Origin: JAKPNF01 sp031556275
Lineage (GTDB): Bacteria; Verrucomicrobiota; Verrucomicrobiia; Opitutales; JAKPNF01
NCBI GenBank assembly: GCA_031556275.1
Contig: JAVBTG010000190.1
Coordinates: 1 to 36,200, forward strand
Direction: 5' to 3'
Length of the DNA stretch: 36,200 nucleotides
A model generated the notes under the pieces. The model had not been told where the DNA came from and made no database searches. It was given only the letters and a program-made list of their open reading frames with translations. Numbering within the stretch: the stretch's first letter is position 1; every line of letters starts with the position of its first letter. The position numbers and the translations under genes are program-made. Shown here in pieces: positions 33,648 through 36,200 of this stretch.

Positions 33648-34610
33648 ATGAAAGTTTTGCTCACCGGCGCGACCGGACTGTTGGGAAACGCGTTTGCCCA
33701 GTCGGCGTTGCGCCGCGGGTTTGAAGTGTTGGCGGTCGGGTTTCAAAAAAAGCCCGCCCTGCCCACGCCCAGCCGGAATTTCCAGATCGACCTGCGCGAG
33801 GAACACGCGCTGGAGCGGCTGGTGTTCGATCATTTTCCGGAAGTCATCGTCAACGCCGCAGCCTACTCGCACCCCCGCGCCGTCGCGCAGGCTGCTCCCG
33901 GCATGGCGCGGATGCTGAACGTGGAGTTTCCCGCCAAGCTCGCGCAGTACGCCCATCACATAGGGGCGCGGCTTTACCACTTGTCCACCGACATGGTGTT
34001 TGACGGTCTAAAAGCCCCCTACCGCACGACGGACGACCCGCACCCACTGACGGAATACGGAAAACTTAAATTAGAAGGCGAAAAGGAAGTTTTGAAATTT
34101 GGCGGCTACGAAAGCACCGTTTTGCGGGTGACGATGGCCAACGGCAATTCGCCCGAGGGCAACCGCAGCATTCACGAACGGCTGTTCTACCGCTGGATGA
34201 ACGGGGAGACAACGGAACTGTACACCGACGAAATCCGCCAGCCCTGCCTCGCCGACAACGTGGGCGACTTGCTCGCGGAACTGTGTGAGCGGCCCAACCT
34301 CCACGGCATTTTCCACTGGGCCGGTTCCGACGCGCTGAGCGCCCATGAGATCGGCCGCCGCATTGCCGCGCATTTCGGGCTGCCCGAAACGCTGGTCACG
34401 CAAGGCGAAATGCCCGCCGACGGCGAGCACCGCCGGGGCGACCTTTCCTTCGTTTTGGACCCCTTGGAGGGCAAGGTAAAAACGCGCCCCCTGCCCTTCG
34501 ACGAGCAGCTTTCGCAGTTGGCCGTGCCGCCGCAGTGCCGCGCGTGGTACGAGGCCCACTCCGCCAAAAAGCTGCCGCCGAAGCGCTTTGTCAAAGGCGT
34601 CGATTTCTAA
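33648..34610 (+). CDS. RmlD-like NAD(P)-dependent sugar-nucleotide reductase (extended SDR)
   Basis: A 320-residue short-chain dehydrogenase of the RmlD substrate-binding type, which reduces dTDP-4-keto-6-deoxysugars such as in dTDP-rhamnose synthesis. The N terminus MKVLLTGATGLLGNAF holds the G-x2-G-x2-G cofactor loop; VIVNAAAYSHP, the catalytic STDMVFDG and the YGKLKLEGE active-site Tyr-x3-Lys follow in the proper order. Length fits. rmlA, rmlB and rmlC are not adjacent, so the exact reaction could instead be another NDP-sugar or S-adenosylmethionine-synthetase-beta-like role. It follows the CoA-transferase by 10 bp and precedes the LipM-like gene by 20 bp. Confidence 0.85.
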   Translation: MKVLLTGATGLLGNAFAQSALRRGFEVLAVGFQKKPALPTPSRNFQIDLREEHALERLVFDHFPEVIVNAAAYSHPRAVAQAAPGMARMLNVEFPAKLAQYAHHIGARLYHLSTDMVFDGLKAPYRTTDDPHPLTEYGKLKLEGEKEVLKFGGYESTVLRVTMANGNSPEGNRSIHERLFYRWMNGETTELYTDEIRQPCLADNVGDLLAELCERPNLHGIFHWAGSDALSAHEIGRRIAAHFGLPETLVTQGEMPADGEHRRGDLSFVLDPLEGKVKTRPLPFDEQLSQLAVPPQCRAWYEAHSAKKLPPKRFVKGVDF

Positions 34611-34630
34611 TTTTTTTCGCGCGTTTTTCC

Positions 34631-35323
34631 ATGCCGGAGAAATCCCCCTTTTTTGTACTGCCCGACGGATGCGCGAGCGCGCCCGAAAACATGGCGGCGG
34701 ACACCGCGTTGTTGGAAGCTTTTCCAAGGCCGGACAGCCCGCGCTTTCGGCACTACGCATGGGAAGGCGACGCATGGACATTCGGTTACGCGCAGCGCTT
34801 TGACGACGTGCGCGCGCAGCTGCCGCGCGATGCCTTGCCTGTGCGCCGTCCCACGGGCGGTGGCGTTGTCGACCACCGCGACGATTGGACGTACGCGCTG
34901 GCGATCCCCTTCGGCCACGCGCTGTGCCGCATGAAGGCGCCGGACTCCTATGTGGCAGTCCACGCCGCCTTGGCCGAGGCGTTGAAAAAATGCGGCGCGC
35001 CCGCCCGCCTCGCGCTCTGCGCGGAATCCGCCAAGGGGCCGTTGCCCGCCTGCTTCATGGCCCCCTCCCCGGGCGACGTGGTTACCCCCAACGGCCGCAA
35101 GCTTGCGGGCGCCGCGCAAAAGCGCAACCGTCACGGGCTCTTGGTGCAAGGTTCTATCGCGAAAGCGGGAATTTCACTGGATTGGGAAAATTTTAAGGCC
35201 GCTTTTATTGAGACACTGGCAGGCGCGTTAAACGCGGTTTCGATGCATTGGGAACAGCCGTTCATACCGCCGCAAATCTTGCGCGAACGCTACCTTTCCA
35301 GCGAATGGAACCGCCGCCGCTGA
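34631..35323 (+). CDS. Octanoyltransferase/lipoate-protein ligase (LipM-like)
   Basis: A 230-residue member of the LplA/LipB/LipM superfamily that attaches octanoyl or lipoyl groups to carrier proteins. The signature RRPTGGGVVDH (residues 72-82) and the acyl-lysine motif GRKLAGAAQKR with Lys157 and downstream LVQGSI are clear. PACFMAPSPGDVV puts a Cys at residue 141, the place of the acyl-accepting Cys in LipM, which favours octanoyltransferase over ATP-dependent ligase. The start at 34631 is chosen because the earlier frame overlaps the RmlD-like gene by 25 codons. Lipoyl synthase (lipA) is not in the window. Confidence 0.85.
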   Translation: MPEKSPFFVLPDGCASAPENMAADTALLEAFPRPDSPRFRHYAWEGDAWTFGYAQRFDDVRAQLPRDALPVRRPTGGGVVDHRDDWTYALAIPFGHALCRMKAPDSYVAVHAALAEALKKCGAPARLALCAESAKGPLPACFMAPSPGDVVTPNGRKLAGAAQKRNRHGLLVQGSIAKAGISLDWENFKAAFIETLAGALNAVSMHWEQPFIPPQILRERYLSSEWNRRR

Positions 35324-35375
35324 AGGCGAAATGTGGCATTGTACAGACGAACTATTTTGTTTAGGGTGAGTCATC

Positions 35376-36200
35376 ATGCAGATCATCCGCACCGTTTCGG
35401 AGATGCAGGCGGCCGCCGAGGCCATGCGCGCGCAGGGCAAGCGCGTCGCGCTCGTGCCCACCATGGGGGCGTTGCACCCGGGGCACTTGAGTCTCGTGGA
35501 CATCGCGCTAAAACAGGCCGACATGGTGGTAGTCTCGATCTTCGTCAACCCGACGCAGTTCGGCCCCAGCGAAGATTTCGAGAGCTACCCGCGCACGCTG
35601 GAGGCGGATTTGGAAAAGTTGAAGGAAAAGGGCGTGCAATACGTTTTCGCTCCTGAAAAGGACGATTTTTACCCGAAGGATTTTTCCACCTACATTTCCG
35701 AGGAAAAGCTCAGCAAGGGCCTGTGCGGGGCCTCGCGCCCCGGGCACTTCCGGGGCGTGTGTACGGTCGTGGGCATCCTCTTTAACATCGTGCGCCCACA
35801 CGTGGCCGTGTTCGGCCAGAAGGACGCGCAGCAAGTCGCGGTCATCCGCCGCATGGTGCGCGATCTGCGCATGGGGATCGACATCGCGGTGGCCCCCATT
35901 TTGCGCGAGGAAAACGGCTTGGCCATGAGCTCGCGCAACCGCTACATGGTGCCCGAGCAGCGTAATGACGCCCTGCGCATCAGCCAAGCCCTCGGCATCG
36001 CCCAAAAGCTCATCGACAACGGCACGACCAGCGCCGACCGCGTGATCGCCGAGATCACCAACCACCTTTACCAGAGCCGCCGCATCCGCGTCATCTACGC
36101 CCACGTCGTCGACCGCGAGACGCTGACGCCGCTGCGCGAGATAGCGCCCGGCAAAAGCATGATCATTCTGGCCGTGTGGGTGGGAGAGGTGCGGCTGATC
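35376..36200 (+). CDS. panC: Pantothenate synthetase (3' end outside window)
   Basis: Joins pantoate and beta-alanine with ATP to make pantothenate, the CoA precursor. The frame is open from the ATG at 35376 to the last base, 275 codons, so the last residues lie beyond the window (family length is usually near 280). The protein shows VPTMGALHPGHLSLVDIA with the HxGH motif, VVVSIFVNPTQFGPSEDF, YPRTLEADLEKL, LCGASRPGHFRGVCTVV, FGQKDAQQVAVIRRMV and the SSRNRY signature. A good ribosome-binding site, GGTGAG at 35364-35369, lies 6 nt before the ATG, one of the few strong ones in the window. It follows the LipM-like gene by 52 bp. Confidence 0.95.
   Translation, partial: MQIIRTVSEMQAAAEAMRAQGKRVALVPTMGALHPGHLSLVDIALKQADMVVVSIFVNPTQFGPSEDFESYPRTLEADLEKLKEKGVQYVFAPEKDDFYPKDFSTYISEEKLSKGLCGASRPGHFRGVCTVVGILFNIVRPHVAVFGQKDAQQVAVIRRMVRDLRMGIDIAVAPILREENGLAMSSRNRYMVPEQRNDALRISQALGIAQKLIDNGTTSADRVIAEITNHLYQSRRIRVIYAHVVDRETLTPLREIAPGKSMIILAVWVGEVRLI

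Overview
The window is a GC-rich stretch of bacterial chromosome, densely packed with housekeeping and cell-envelope genes on both strands. Several traits suggest the Verrucomicrobiota/PVC group, perhaps an Opitutales-like lineage: a Tat-exported Gfo/Idh/MocA oxidoreductase paired with a large ThuA protein carrying tandem discoidin-like domains, a secreted serine-type sulfatase, a plant/cyanobacterial-like GlgC, a Wza/Wzc exopolysaccharide module, and few clear Shine-Dalgarno sequences. This placement is inferred from gene content and style, not from a phylogenetic marker search.

Left part (1-7164): the 3' end of rnhB converges on a minus-strand lipid operon, pgsA-pgpA-dedA. Divergent from it is coaD. 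A gene-poor stretch (2689-3214) is filled with nested inverted repeats that look like a foldback or MITE-like element. Then come an orphan four-helix membrane protein, divergent from a RlmI-like methyltransferase, then enolase, and a convergent CbpA-type DnaJ protein. Enolase and the DnaJ gene share a perfect 32-bp palindromic terminator.

Middle (7323-21385): a membrane-anchored DUF255 thioredoxin-like protein with a damaged CxxC motif, queG, a membrane protein fused to a spermidine-synthase domain, glgC with a tandem universal stress protein, then the minus-strand pair Gfo/Idh/MocA plus ThuA-F5/8C. After these come rpsR, a Sua5-type tsaC and cysK.

Right part (21590-36200): a serine-type sulfatase; an exopolysaccharide export block on the minus strand (outer-membrane barrel, Wza-like export protein, Wzc-like tyrosine autokinase) facing a divergent TPR-rich membrane protein; an overlapping hisC/CNNM-CorC pair; a divergent class III CoA-transferase, an RmlD-like reductase, a LipM-like octanoyltransferase/lipoate ligase; and panC, cut by the window edge.

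No tRNA, rRNA, CRISPR array, phage or transposase gene was seen. Most of the window is ordinary chromosome. The best candidates for a second look are the foldback element at 2739-3150, the degenerate thioredoxin motif at 7323-9266, the repeat clusters at 21411-21589 and 29913-29977, the hairpin in front of glgC, and the structured leader and tyrosine-rich kinase of the exopolysaccharide block. I did not find a convincing new multi-gene system.
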